Source: Sweltsa coloradensis (Eukaryota > Arthropoda > Insecta > Plecoptera > Chloroperlidae). Taken from it: 64,000 nucleotides of DNA. Each line of letters begins with the position of its first letter. Within the stretch, counting starts at the first letter, position 1. The notes beneath the pieces are model-generated. The model saw only the letters and a program-made list of their open reading frames with translations, had not been told where the DNA came from and ran no database searches. Shown here piece after piece: positions 12,481 to 23,900 of the stretch. Location of the stretch: positions 930,001 to 994,000 of the forward strand of contig JAMZAV010000310.1 in the NCBI GenBank assembly GCA_024449915.1, in the 5' to 3' direction. Position numbers and translations under genes: made by a program.

Positions 12481-14570
12481 AATTGGCGTTTTAATAAAAT
12501 GGACAAGAAATAATGAAATCTATGTAACATGCGCAGCAGTACAACGGCGTGCACATGTATCTATAGACGTGGAAGAGTGGCGCCGATGAGAAGACTCTTT
12601 GCATGCTTTATAGTTAGTTTACTTAGTATCTCGGTGACTCGAACGAGGTTCAGGGTTGGTGGCGGAAATGAAATACGATATTGTTTACCTTCTTCGTGTC
12701 TATTACAAGAAATCTGTGCTCGATTTACTTTCGAGACGGATATTGCTTTGCCTACTTCAGCAGTTGGTATCAGCTCCATCCACTGACGGAACCGGGGACA
12801 TTACACAACATTGAGAATGACAAAACACGAAAGGATAGGTTTTATTGTGAGGGTTTAAACCAGCTTGATTGTTTCTTCCGCTTCACGTATTCGTTCAATT
12901 CTTATCCTTGGCCCCGAGAGGCCAGGACCCAAACATGACCGACCGCCGCACGTGTATATGTCGACAGTTATGACCAGGTCCACACCTAATTCCGACCACG
13001 TCATTGTTGACACGCCCTCAGGCATCTACACTGGATCACGACTAGACCAGAATGATTATAATAATAATAATTAATATTATCGCATAGATTGCTGTCTATT
13101 CATCTCGTTACACATGAGCGAGCCGGTCGCCCTCGTCTGCATGGCCCTGGCTGATTTTAAATTGGCTGCGTTTCTCGTCTAGTTTACTGCGGTAGCCATC
13201 CATGTTTACTCTAATGTAATTGCTTTTAAACACATGTGCATGGCAAATAATGTTAGGTTTGGAATACCTCAATTATTATTGATACATTAAATCACAAAGG
13301 AAACAATGTGGGTTTGATTGGAATAGTAAACAATGTGTTAATTGAAACTTTCTTCAAAGTTCCGTGATACTAATAGTATTTTTCGTTTTCGCATGGAACA
13401 ACTGACTACGTTACTCTCCGGTTTCAATAAATGGCGGATATCGAACTGTTTGCAGTAGTGATTCAGTAGATGTGCATGTCCACAGCCTTGAGCTCCAATA
13501 GCCATTGGCTCGAATCCCTCGTACAGAACGGTATCCTTGTATTTGTAGGCCCTACTTCACACTAATCCGTCTCCATCCATTGTATACTGCTCTGATCAAT
13601 CCTCAACCTATAGTTATTTATTTTGGAAATGCCTAGTAGATGATGAAAATTGAACAGATATTATTCTTTGTTCTCTGACATACAAAGAAAAACACATCGG
13701 TCTAGGAGTGTCTGTTAAAAAACTCTCTAAAGAGAGAAAGCAATCTAGACAATGACGTAGAAAAAAGTGAATGACAAAGAAAAGTGGAAGAAAATAGGAA
13801 ACTTTAATGGTAGAGGAACTACTCAAAACCTTCGGCGATGATATAATGCAGTAGTCACAGAGCAGGAAAAGTACCATTCTACTTTTATCTCAAGTATTTC
13901 TTCACATTCTAGTTTTGAATATAATATATTGCTGTGTTTATTAGGTTAAGATTGTATTAGTTTACATACAGAAATAAGTTTAGAACAGCGAGAATCTTAA
14001 CTGTGTTGATTTTAATAAGATTTAAGCTTCTTATGTTCTTCATTCAAAAGTTATTTTCATCCGCTCTTCGTATATTCTTTGTATGCAAGACTGCACTGTA
14101 CGTCATAAACATTGTTATTCATTGGCTTTATTGCCGTGCATCAAGGATTGCCTTCCCAATACATGGCAGCCTTCATTCCACTCATGTAGCACTGTTAAGA
14201 GAGAGTAGACAAACAAAGTACATTAATGAATATAAAGCATTGTATGTAGCATTGTAGAAGTTGGGTGAAACTTCGCAAGGATGAGAGGAATATATAATAT
14301 ATTATTCTAAATAATATATTATTGTTGAACTATTTTACAATAATATACTATGTCAAAATCAAAGCGCCATCTCTATCGCCCTTTAATAATTAATTAATTT
14401 ATTGTATTTTACATAAATACATAAATTATACATAAATATTACATAAATAAATAAATAAATTATTAAATGGCGATTTAAGCATTATATCAGCAGGGGAGTT
14501 TAACACGCTAATTGCAATATTCTTGATTGTAATAGACATTCTGAAATAAAGAACAATTAGGTTATTTAAT
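12481..14570. other. Non-coding AT-rich DNA
   Basis: No gene or RNA could be supported. About 14.28-14.47 kb is very AT-rich, with short palindromes and ATAA repeats. Confidence 0.5.
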
Positions 14571-14747
14571 GAAATATTATTTTAGGACTTTTACGTGTTC
14601 TTTATCCACAAAGTAAATAGGAAATACGTGACGGAATTTTGTTTTAATTGTTGCCTTTAGAAGGGTATTGAAAACACCCGAAATATTGCATTAATATTAT
14701 TTATTTTATGTTATAAAGAACACGTTAAAGTTCTAAAATTGTATTTC
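14571..14747. mobile_element. 177-bp inverted-repeat element (MITE-like)
   Basis: The 35 bases at 14571-14605 match the reverse complement of 14713-14747 with four mismatches. The inner arms read ACGTGTTCTTTAT. A short AT-rich element with long terminal inverted repeats and no coding capacity fits a non-autonomous DNA transposon. I could not define a target-site duplication, so the superfamily is unknown. Confidence 0.6.
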
Positions 14748-14825
14748 TGGATTGTGTCTGCGTCTGCTACACAGTCCCACAGTCTGCCACACAATGGAGC
14801 ATATAGTATTTAGCGTGTTAAACCT

Positions 14826-14831
<6 letters not shown>

Positions 14832-14884
<53 letters not shown>
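14832..14884. repeat. (CT)26 tract, GAGA-type
   Basis: Perfect CT run of about 26 units following a C-rich stretch. In insects such tracts can bind GAGA factor (Trl) on the complementary strand. It lies about 0.9 kb upstream of the candidate promoter segment. Confidence 0.95.
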
Positions 14885-14887
<3 letters not shown>

Positions 14888-15238
14888 GATTTGCGTGCGA
14901 TACAAAGGGCACTGGTGATTTGACCCCCCCCCCATCACCCGTACCAGACATTGTTGTCACACGAGGAATAATCCTGATCACTCTACCCCACCTTGATCGA
15001 GTCTCTGTTAGAGTGGGGTATGACGTGAACACTAGGCCGAGGGAGGGGTCGTCAACTAACGTTTGTAGTTCCAGCTTAAGTGATGGTAACTCACCAGCAT
15101 TAGGATCATTGCGTGGCGTTGTTTTTCGGCTATAAGTTTGGTACCCCTTTAAATCAACCTGCCTTAAAGTTCGCTATTAGAATTCTATCCTCATTAATTG
15201 CGCGGCTTTGTGTCGCGTCGCGGCTTAGTTCGTGGGTG

Positions 15239-15274
15239 TTGTCCGCCCGGCGCGCACTTCCGCCCGGCGGACAA
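15239..15274. repeat. GC-rich hairpin with internal direct repeat
   Basis: TTGTCCGCC (15239-15247) is the exact reverse complement of GGCGGACAA (15266-15274). The word CCGCCCGGCG occurs twice within the hairpin. The surrounding 15.2-15.3 kb is CpG-rich and precedes the candidate promoter. Confidence 0.6.
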
Positions 15275-15639
15275 TGCGGACGCCGTAGTCATGTTTACTA
15301 TGGGACGTGCTAATAAGTACTGCCCTCCGTCGCGACGCGCACTTCCTCTGCGTTTTATAGGCTCGGTATCCATGTTTGTATATGATGATACGAACTCGAC
15401 GGAACTTGGCAGCAGAATTTGTCTCTTCTTTTGCTACTCGTTGAAATCCTTTTGTTTGAAACTTCTCGTTTTTGCCAAAACCGTTAGATATCTAACTAGA
15501 TGAGCGCGTACATCAACTTCATCCATCTTTTTACTATAGTTGGTATCCGGCCGGAATTTCCTGTGTATTTCTTTCTGTAGCGTGCGAACACGCCTGTAAA
15601 GGTTCCTTATTTTAGCACAAAGAGCTGCCAAGCTTCTCG

Positions 15640-15952
15640 TTTGCATGTCAGCGTCTGCTCCAGTTTACAATACATGCTGGAGAGCGAGTGAGTGAATCGT
15701 GGCCTCAATTTATCATTACCTCGCGTCTCGTTCATTCATCCGTCTAACTTAGCGCCCGTGCTGCAGAACTTAGTCTCGCTCGCTGGCTGAAGATGACGCC
15801 AAACAGTGCGAGGGCGTACGGACATGCTATCGGAGGAATCGTACTATTAGATGAGCAAGAGAACGTCCTGTCCACGGTGCGAACTGTATTAAGGAGATGG
15901 GACACTCCCGACTGAACTCTAGACCGTCTGCTGTCTGCGACCCCCGACAGTA
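15640..15952 (+). promoter_or_regulatory. Candidate promoter and 5' UTR, CpG-rich
   Basis: Composition rises in CpG from about 15.2 kb and stays high to the 5' splice site at 16010. No TATA box is visible; TCATTC and similar initiator-like words occur near 15730-15740. That fits the dispersed, TATA-less promoters common in insect developmental and neural genes. The start site cannot be fixed from sequence. An in-frame stop at 15920-15922 precedes the ATG at 15953. Confidence 0.25.
15793..15915 (+). CDS. Possible upstream open reading frame, 40 codons
   Basis: This ATG frame starts at 15793 and ends in TGA at 15913-15915, entirely within the presumed 5' UTR and 37 bp before the candidate main start. 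If the 15.6-16.0 kb segment is transcribed it would be an upstream ORF able to lower translation of the downstream start. The peptide (beginning MTPNSARAYG) resembles nothing I know. Chance is possible, since 40 open codons are not unusual in GC-richer sequence. Confidence 0.15.
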   Translation: MTPNSARAYGHAIGGIVLLDEQENVLSTVRTVLRRWDTPD

Positions 15953-16010
15953 ATGGCCGTTAGTCCCGAGCTGCACTGCTTGACAGCTAGCATCCTGCGC
16001 CTCATCATCG
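15953..16010 (+). CDS. Candidate first coding exon, unknown protein
   Basis: The ATG at 15953 has G at -3 and G at +4, a good initiation context, and an in-frame stop lies 33 bp upstream. The frame runs 19 codons plus one base to TCG|GTGAGT, a strong 5' splice site at 16011, giving a phase 1 intron. The encoded start (MAVSPELHCL, then a stretch with I, L, R, L, I, I) could be a weak signal peptide or simply an N-terminus. Without splicing the frame stops at 16029-16031. A second GTGAGT preceded by TTAG lies at 16085. I recognise no family. This first exon could belong to a long + strand gene whose intron fills the downstream sequence, which is consistent with the recursive site at 44.9 kb. 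Confidence 0.3.
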
Positions 16011-16011
16011 G

Positions 16012-17235
16012 TGAGTCTTTCTGCATGTAGAATACTACTGCACGTAGCACACTCCTACTGAGCGACGATCCTGATACATCTTAGGTGAGTATGTGCATGT
16101 GTGTGGGATATGTATTTGTATATGGTGGAGATGGCCAAGTCCTCCTGAGCGCATGGCAAGTTAGATACTTGTTGGGAGTTAACCAATGCAAAAGAGTTGC
16201 AAGGATTAAATGTTGCACAAATCTCCAGACAACTAAAAAACGACGACATCGTCTGGGGCTCAAGATTACAACAGCTTGACCTCAAAACATCCCTTTGTAT
16301 GTTTCCGTTATCGATACCCAAGATACTGGTTACCTCTAAGTATTGCGGAAATGTATACCAGATATCTTTAGTTACATCTCCATAATCCGTCTTCTCGACA
16401 GTTAATAAAGTGCATTTTCCTTCTTATATTGAGAGTTTGGTACTTTTACATTTTATAACTTCATAACAAATGCTGCTGATGGATGCATATTATGCTTCAA
16501 ATCCGGAAGTCGTCTGCTATTTAAACCGAGAACGGAACACGACCACGATGCTGCCGTCAGCTATATTACGTCTGATGATTAAGATGACTTCATCTTCCTT
16601 CACACTTGAGGCGGAGTAATAAAAATAAACTAGCGGGAAATCGAATCCGTGCAATGATCGAAACCCTCTCGAGATATCATTAATCTAAATTCCCCCGGTT
16701 TCAGGCGTGTTGGGTTTCGAGGTCCCGTTGGGAAATAGAATCAGGCAACAAATGAGGTCGGCGGGCAGTGGTTGTCTGGCGTGGTTGTTTCTGCCATGTG
16801 GACGTGTAACCGTCTAGCAGGCAGGAGCTTGATTTAGGTTGGTAGCCGAGCCTCACGATACACATGGTCGTATTATCTCTTTTTTATTGCGTATGTCTCA
16901 AAGTTTGTAATCGAAAATCGTATAATTGCATGGATTTTATTTGTTTTGTTTTTAGAGGATTTTTAAACCAAAATCTCAACTTGAATTTGATCCATAAACA
17001 TCTTACAATTGAATATTTTTAATTTGGCGTTTAACAATATTTTCAATCCAGCTAATTTTCACTGACGTATCAAATTGACGAAATTTACATCCATGAAGAA
17101 GGTTTCAGTTGTGATCAAGCAATGAAGTTAGGATTTTGGAACTTATTTAAAGTAAATAATAATGCACTTTGGTATGATAATGGTGGTTTTACATTCTGCG
17201 CACGGCCACGACTGATGTATTAGTAAGAGAGCCGT
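16012..17235. other. Non-coding, possibly start of a long intron
   Basis: It begins with the 5' splice site of the candidate first exon and a second GTGAGT at 16085. No other gene, RNA or repeat could be supported. Confidence 0.4.
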
Positions 17236-17252
17236 ACCCGGCGCCTCCACCA
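17236..17252 (+). repeat. tRNA-3'-end-like word, copy 3 (G variant)
   Basis: ACCCGGCGCCTCCACCA, preceded by GT and followed by AG. The flanks are unlike those of other copies. Confidence 0.9.
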
Positions 17253-20200
17253 AGATCATATAATATGTTTCGGGAATTACATTATTTTGAGATGAATTAC
17301 TTGATCTTCAATCCAATCTATTGCAAGTAACCTGCCATTGTATGTTTTCCGTTTCTTATTTTGAACATGTAATAAAATAAGATATTGAAACTTAATAACC
17401 TTATCTCTAAAAGCGACCCGACTTATCTGAACGTGCATCCTGCTCGTGGAGTTGTAATGCTTGCTACTCGAGAAGTCTTCAATATGCATTATCCCATGGG
17501 GCACGGCTAAGCCTGCTGGCCTGGGATTATATTATCTCCATAAAGTCTGTGTACCAAGGAGAACCATGATATTGATTTATACTTAAAGTTTGCACATCTG
17601 ATATTGGTATAGCTCGTCTATTGTCAGTCAGCCCATTCGAATGCATTAACAAGAGAAAAGTAACACTTACTTTTATAATCACGCAGTTATTTTGTTGTTG
17701 TGGAAACTGATGTATGTCATTTTCACGTTCTGACAGGAGTCTAGTTTGTGGCGTTGCCCCCTTCCCCTCCCTCCCCCCAACCTCTTTTGCGAACCATCCC
17801 TCTGGACGGGGAATGTCTGTTTGCGGATTATCTGAAGGCGACGCCCTGCATTAAGAAGCCCCTCAAGATAGGCAATGGCTTGCTAGTAGTTGAACAGAGT
17901 TGAACGTAGCTCCGTTCTTGACGTGCGCTAACTTGGTCCTCGCTAGGAACGGTAAAGTGTATTCATCACTATACAAACATCATCTTTCGATTCGATCGGT
18001 ATCGAAGCGTAATCAATCAATTAAGTATTCTATGACTCCGTTCTCGAAGCGAAATAATGCTTTGAACTTTATTTTATAACTAATGGTCTCACAAGGGAGT
18101 TGAAAATATCCAAAAATATTTCTGCCTCCAAACACTGAAGGTAAATAGCTCTGTTTATATAAACTATTTCATTGGCTTTGTTCGATGAATTGACGTACAG
18201 AGTTGTTTTTGCTTGAATCGTTTAGCGGTGTATATATTCTGCGTGCAACAAAAAGACAACTAATGCACCTATTAATAGTGGCTTGACTTTTGTTTGAGAG
18301 GGATGTATAATTGGCATTGCTCTGTTTCATGATATTTCCATAGCAACAGCAATATCGACTTTCCCCTCCCACTTACTGTATTCATCATGATTCTGAAAGC
18401 ACCAACATTTATCTTGCTCTCCTCGCTCCCTCGCTTGCTTAATTAGAGATTCATTTCTTGTTAGAAGTAAATAACACCATCGAGACACTTGACTGGGGTT
18501 CATCCAGCATCTTAAAAAATTGTGTTTTTCTTGTTTGTTGGCCTGTCTTCTTATCTCGGCTAGAGCTGCAGCCGTAGAGCGATGGCGCCCACAAGACTGG
18601 TAGTGGTAGCTTGCATGCAAACACGGTTCGGCCGTCATGCCAAGAGGTGAACGCGGGACGGTGTTCCAAGACTAGCTGCACGGAACTAGCGCCAACCCTT
18701 GCTGACTTGGCAGACACATTGGAAAGTTAATTCGAAAGAAAAAAGTTGTCCGTGGTGTCGATGCCATGTTCTTTCCCCCCCCACCCCCCTCCCCGAAGTT
18801 GACCGTGGTCGTGCGTTGGGCGTGGCGGACGCGTGGGTGGGTCCACGGTCGTCCGTCACGCGGGTTCGAGAGTCGTCAGCATGCTGACCCGACCGAGCTT
18901 GTTGATGTCTTTCTCAGAGTGCATGTTTGCTCATTGTTTGAAAATATCAATCTGCCGAGTGATCGTCTTATTCGTACGGCGTCCCCACGACAAAAACACC
19001 CCCAGTCGAGTTGAGTCGACTCGAGTGGCTTCATCGAAATTCGTGATTTCTAGAAGCGAGGTAAATAACAGCTTTTATTCATCTTTGTCGAAATTAAAGT
19101 ACTTTCCACGCGAAATACAAAACTCGAGAAGTTTTAACTTCAAACTTATTTTTGGCCTAATGGTGTTCCTTAAAAGTTCCGCCATTAATTTGCACGGTTT
19201 CCGACGTGTCTCGATGTTGACAATTGATTTTAGTCGTCAGTTATTTTTTGTACACTGGAACATTGATGTTTTCTGCACCACCAAAATATTTGTACTTTTA
19301 GTACCCGTACCAAATGTCATGAGCGAAGAAATAGACTGCGCCACTATTGTATCATACATGGGATTAGAAAGTGGCAGATTGCATTGATAGTATTCGTAAA
19401 TCACTCGTAAGAATGTAACAAACGGAAAATGAGAACACCTTCCCGAACTGTGTTTGTACATTCCATACATTCACTACATATCTGATTCGGTTGCACTGAA
19501 AATCTCATTGCTAGCTGTGTATTGTATTCCTCTTGGAACGTATCTTTCGAACATATTGCAATTCTCTTCACCGGAAATAGTATTCGAGTCGATCAGAAAT
19601 GTCTCTGTAACCGAGTCTCGCCTCGGATGGTACCCCTGCTGCACTCGCGTGGAACCCGCGCTGCTACCAACTTACGATTGATCTGTCACTGAAGACAAAG
19701 CTAATCAGTGTGATGTCGCAGCGGTAATGTTATTGTTCAAACTCCTCGGAAAGTAGTCTCTGCTACTCCGTGCCATTGTGCTGCTTGCCGACATTAATTA
19801 CAAGCGACTCTCTCACGAAACTAGTTACACCGCCGAATTAAACCAATTAGCCTAGCTACATTCTCAGTTCTGGAAGGTACTCAAAACCTAATTATTAAAT
19901 GAATCCCAACTAAGGGCTCGAACCCAACGATGAGGACTACCGCGGGCTAATTGGTGGAAGAGCGCGAACCGGTTATTGAGTTATTATCGTCGGAACAAAA
20001 ACTGTTTGCAATCTGTTTGGAATCTGATTTGTGTTTAAGGATTCTCTTCTTCATTTACATCCTAGACTGAAGGGACTTGTGTCTTAGTGACGCGTTTGTG
20101 CGAGAAATTGGATTTGTTCGTTCCGTGGATTAGTAAAGGAAATCCCATTTGCGATCACCTTTGTCATTGGTAACTTACATCAAAACGTTAATTTCTACTT

Positions 20201-20523
20201 TATTGAAGGTAAATGGTTGAAACTTGACGCGCGCACTGAATAAAACAATTTTTGTAGAATTCAATTTTTAAGTTGTTGATCGGAGTTTTGATCTGTTTCT
20301 GAAGAACATACAAACATGCGTAAATCAGCCGTGATTTTTCGTGATTTTTAAGATGTTTTTCTGTTGAAGTGTAAAGTGCATCGAGATAGAGGCACATGGT
20401 TCTGGCACTAAAAGAGAACCAAACTATGTATGTGCGGCTGGTAGCATGGTGATCCCTGGACAGTTGCACGCCGACATAAGTGCCGCCCTGTAAAGGCCGA
20501 CCGGGGACGCTGACGAGGCGTCG
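17253..20523. other. Non-coding DNA
   Basis: No gene could be supported, although a frame of ~184 codons is open at 18833-19387 from a GTG. It has no ATG in good context, no recognisable motif and mixed composition. A C-rich run lies at about 18775-18795. At 19921-19990 there are tRNA-like words, but no complete cloverleaf can be built. Confidence 0.5.
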
Positions 20524-20915
20524 TAAAGCACGGACTACTTGCGCGGAGTAATCCGCTGCCTCAAGAAAGTTGGCCCCTCGCGTTCAGTATCATTATGACT
20601 AGGGTAAAGCACGGACTACTTGCGCGGAGTAATCCGCTTGCCTCAAGAAAGTTGCCCTCGCGTTTAGTATCATTATGACTAGGTAAAGCACGGACTACTT
20701 GCGCGAGTAATCCCTGCCTCAAGAAAGTTGGCCCCTCGCGTTCAGTATCTTATGAGGGTAAGCACGGACTATTGCGCGGAGTAATCCCTGCCTAAGAAAG
20801 TTGGCCCCTCGCGTTCTAGTGTCATTATGACTAGGGTAAAGCACGGACTACTTGCGCGGAGTAATCCGCTGCCTCAAGAAAGTTGGCCCCTCGCGTTCAG
20901 TATCATTATGACTAC
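20524..20915. repeat. Satellite array, five ~80-bp units
   Basis: TAAAGCACGGACTACTTGCG (or a slightly shortened form) starts at about 20524, 20605, 20684, 20759 and 20837, so units are 75-81 bp. Each unit continues with a GGAGTAATCC segment, CCTCAAGAAAGTTGGCCCC and TATCATTATGACTA. The unit is GC-richer than its surroundings and carries an imperfect palindrome around TTGCGCGGAG. The three middle units differ from the outer two mainly by one- to three-base deletions, many in homopolymers. Confidence 0.95.
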
Positions 20916-23900
20916 GGCGGCTGAACTGGAGGATGCGTCAAGTGACATGCTTGCTCATCACATACGAAATAAGTCCAATTGTTGTAGATGTATAACATTC
21001 CCTAACACGTGTAGCACAGGTTAATTTACATTGATTCGCATATTTACTGTTTGTATGATTTAGAATAATATAATTTTAATAATTGTGTAACGTAAATGCA
21101 TAATGGCATGATTTTACTCGTTTTATACCAAAGAATTTCATTGCAAACCAAAAGTTAACATATTTATTAATAAAGCAAAGTATGCAGTTCCCGGCTTCCA
21201 GATTATCGGATTTCCACTTTGTAAGCCTTGGACCTTGTATTGGAGAGTTTTTGCGTGAGCACATGCCACAAATTATGCCCTCTTCTCTTCTAAGTGACAA
21301 CCCAGAGCCCGTACGATTCTCATTCCGTTCCGTGGTCGAGTCCATGTAACCTTATTAGATATTATATGTAGGCTGGTTTACATTAATTCTCATTGGCTCA
21401 ACTGCAGCCTCGGTCTGTCCAATAGCGCCAGTGTTTTGCTCGTATCTCCATATTTCGCTCCAAACATATTTTATTGCAACGTTTATAAAACGGAAACTTG
21501 TATAGTCGGCACATTTTCTTTGAGCTTCATAAACATGGCGTTCATTTGACGAATAGCTGTAGTTAGAGGACGGGCATATTGCCAATACAACATTGTAGGA
21601 AGTAGTAAATATAACTAACACTTGTGCTTCACACGAACACACAGTGTATACCGTTTGCTTGTCGTTTGAAATAAATAAAACATTTTTTACAGTCCATTCT
21701 GAGGCAACTGAGGCAACGTGCGCGTAGGCAATCTGGACTAACGCCTTTCTCGCCTCATAACTATTTAAACAACTGTTTTCTCAGCATTGTATGGGCTCAA
21801 CAGAAATCTCGCACCTCCAATTCGTACGTTGCATACCTAGTAATAGGGATTCTGAATATATCGTATATAGGCCTACGGTAGGCTATATATGTGTTAGTGT
21901 TCTTCAAATCCATATTTATTGATTTACAACACTTCTGAGGTATAAGTAAAATAAAACTATTATAAAAGGAAATATATTGAAGAAAACAAATACACGGACA
22001 TTAACAACACTGGTAACAGTCTTATATTGTTTGATAAAGAGAACTGAATAGTTCTTAAAATATTATTCTTTCTTATAAGATGAAATATATTACTTTTTAA
22101 AGTCCAATGACTTATATTATTCAATTTGTTAGGTATGTTATGAACGAACCTGCTTTCGTATTGTTAACGTAGAGAATGCGGCGTTACTGACTTAGGTTTA
22201 AACTGCGTTTATGTTGTTTTATTTTATTCCCGAGGGCTCTGTAGTTAATATAGCCACTCCCGGTATTTTATTTTGTTGAAAGCAGGAATCAAATTGAATC
22301 AAACATCCCATGTTCGCCCTCCTGTAATTTTAAAGTGTGTGGAAATCTTAGAAAGTGGAAAGACCTATTACGTTTTCCCCCCGCAATATATTTCCTCTCT
22401 ACGTCGTCGTCGTCGTCGTGTAGAGGGCCTGGTACTCGAGGACGCGGCTTGGCTGGCCTCTGAAGATAAATGCAATTTCCTCGGTCTACAAGTAAACCTA
22501 ACCAATAGATTACCGACATGTGTTATCCCCTAAGCCAGTCGAGAGAGTCGGAGAAAGTCGCAGGAGGGGGACTCGCGTCGCTTCGTTGCCCCGAGCCCCA
22601 CGACGTCTAGGCCAACAAGTTTATGGATGTCACTGGCACGTGGTTTACATACGTACACGTTCGAACTGAACGGCTTATTCGATATTATTAATGGTGTGTT
22701 TTCGTTTATGTTGCTTGCTGCGGTATGTTTATCGTGGTCATCGTTCCACTGCAACGAGAGTGTGTGAATCCAACAGAAGGAACAGTGAACTTTGAACGGG
22801 AGTTCTCGCAGAATATATTACTTTCTATTCCACTTAAGTAAGCCATGCGGAGATAAATCTTCTGGGCCAAGTTAAGAGACGTTTATAAACTAAGCATAAA
22901 TTCATAGCAACAACCTATTTTTGTTATGTATTAGTGTACGCAATAAATTCATTCTATGTATTCGTATTTTAAACAGTTCGTTTGTTGAGTGAGTGGGTTT
23001 TGAACACTTTTGAGACACTTCACTTATTTATTACTCCGCGTATTGCTGCTTTCTATTAAAACCTGGATGCAGAAGAGTACTTTGATACTACTAACGATTA
23101 TTTTTTGATACAATGTACTATTTCTAATTGTTTGAGTAAGTGAATCGCGAGGTAGACAAGCGAGAATGGATGGTTACTCTGTTTAAAATGTGTTTGCTCT
23201 GAATCGGGGTTCTGTTGTTCGTCACTTGTTTAATATGATAATATTTGATTGACTAATTATGTTGTCATTGTCTGTACTGACAGTCAATACCTTGTTAATA
23301 CATCAATTTGTAATTGTAAGTGTTTTGAGGAACATTTCTATAAAGTAAATAATTGTTTGATTTTCAATAAATCTGTTGATTTGCGATCCTGAAATTATCG
23401 GTGTTGGTGTATATTTGTTGAAGTGACTCTTTGTATAACCTTTTAGGTAATCATTAATGTGGTTCGTCTAAAGTACGTTTTTTTAGTTTTCATAAAACTT
23501 TTATAATTACACATGAATGAACAAAGTTGGGCGTAGGATTTTTCCAGCGTATCAAAAAGTTCCCGGAACCTTTTCTTTTTAAACGTGGATACCTATCAAA
23601 GGGGCATTGTAGCCATCCATGTAGATGAGTGATCATTCGTCATAACATCTCTTCAAAGGGTCAACGAAGCAGATTCTCTGTTTACCTTTCAATTTACTAG
23701 ATGCCATCTCAACCGTATTCCGTCGTATCAAAGCGGCCTATGTTGTGCCTTTGCGTTTAGGAGTTTTCTTCTCTTTCGTAGGCTTTTAATTAAATCATAA
23801 CTATTAGAAGTGTCCACGGTCGTTGAGCTCGGCACCTCTCGAGCAGGTGCAACAGTGTGTGCGGGGTAGCCCTCCATCAGCCTCGCTGAGATTGTCTCGC

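Noticed and set aside
18833..19387. 184-codon open frame on +
   Set aside because: Starts at GTG, contains no motif, has mixed composition and no splice or promoter support; this length is expected by chance in the window.
19918..19990. tRNA-like words CTCGAACCC and TGGTGGAAGAGCGC
   Set aside because: The box-like words lie on opposite strands or in the wrong order, and no acceptor or anticodon stem can be formed.
23550..23580. GTTCCCGGAAC palindrome resembling a mariner end
   Set aside because: No partner inverted repeat, no TA target pair and no transposase remnant nearby.
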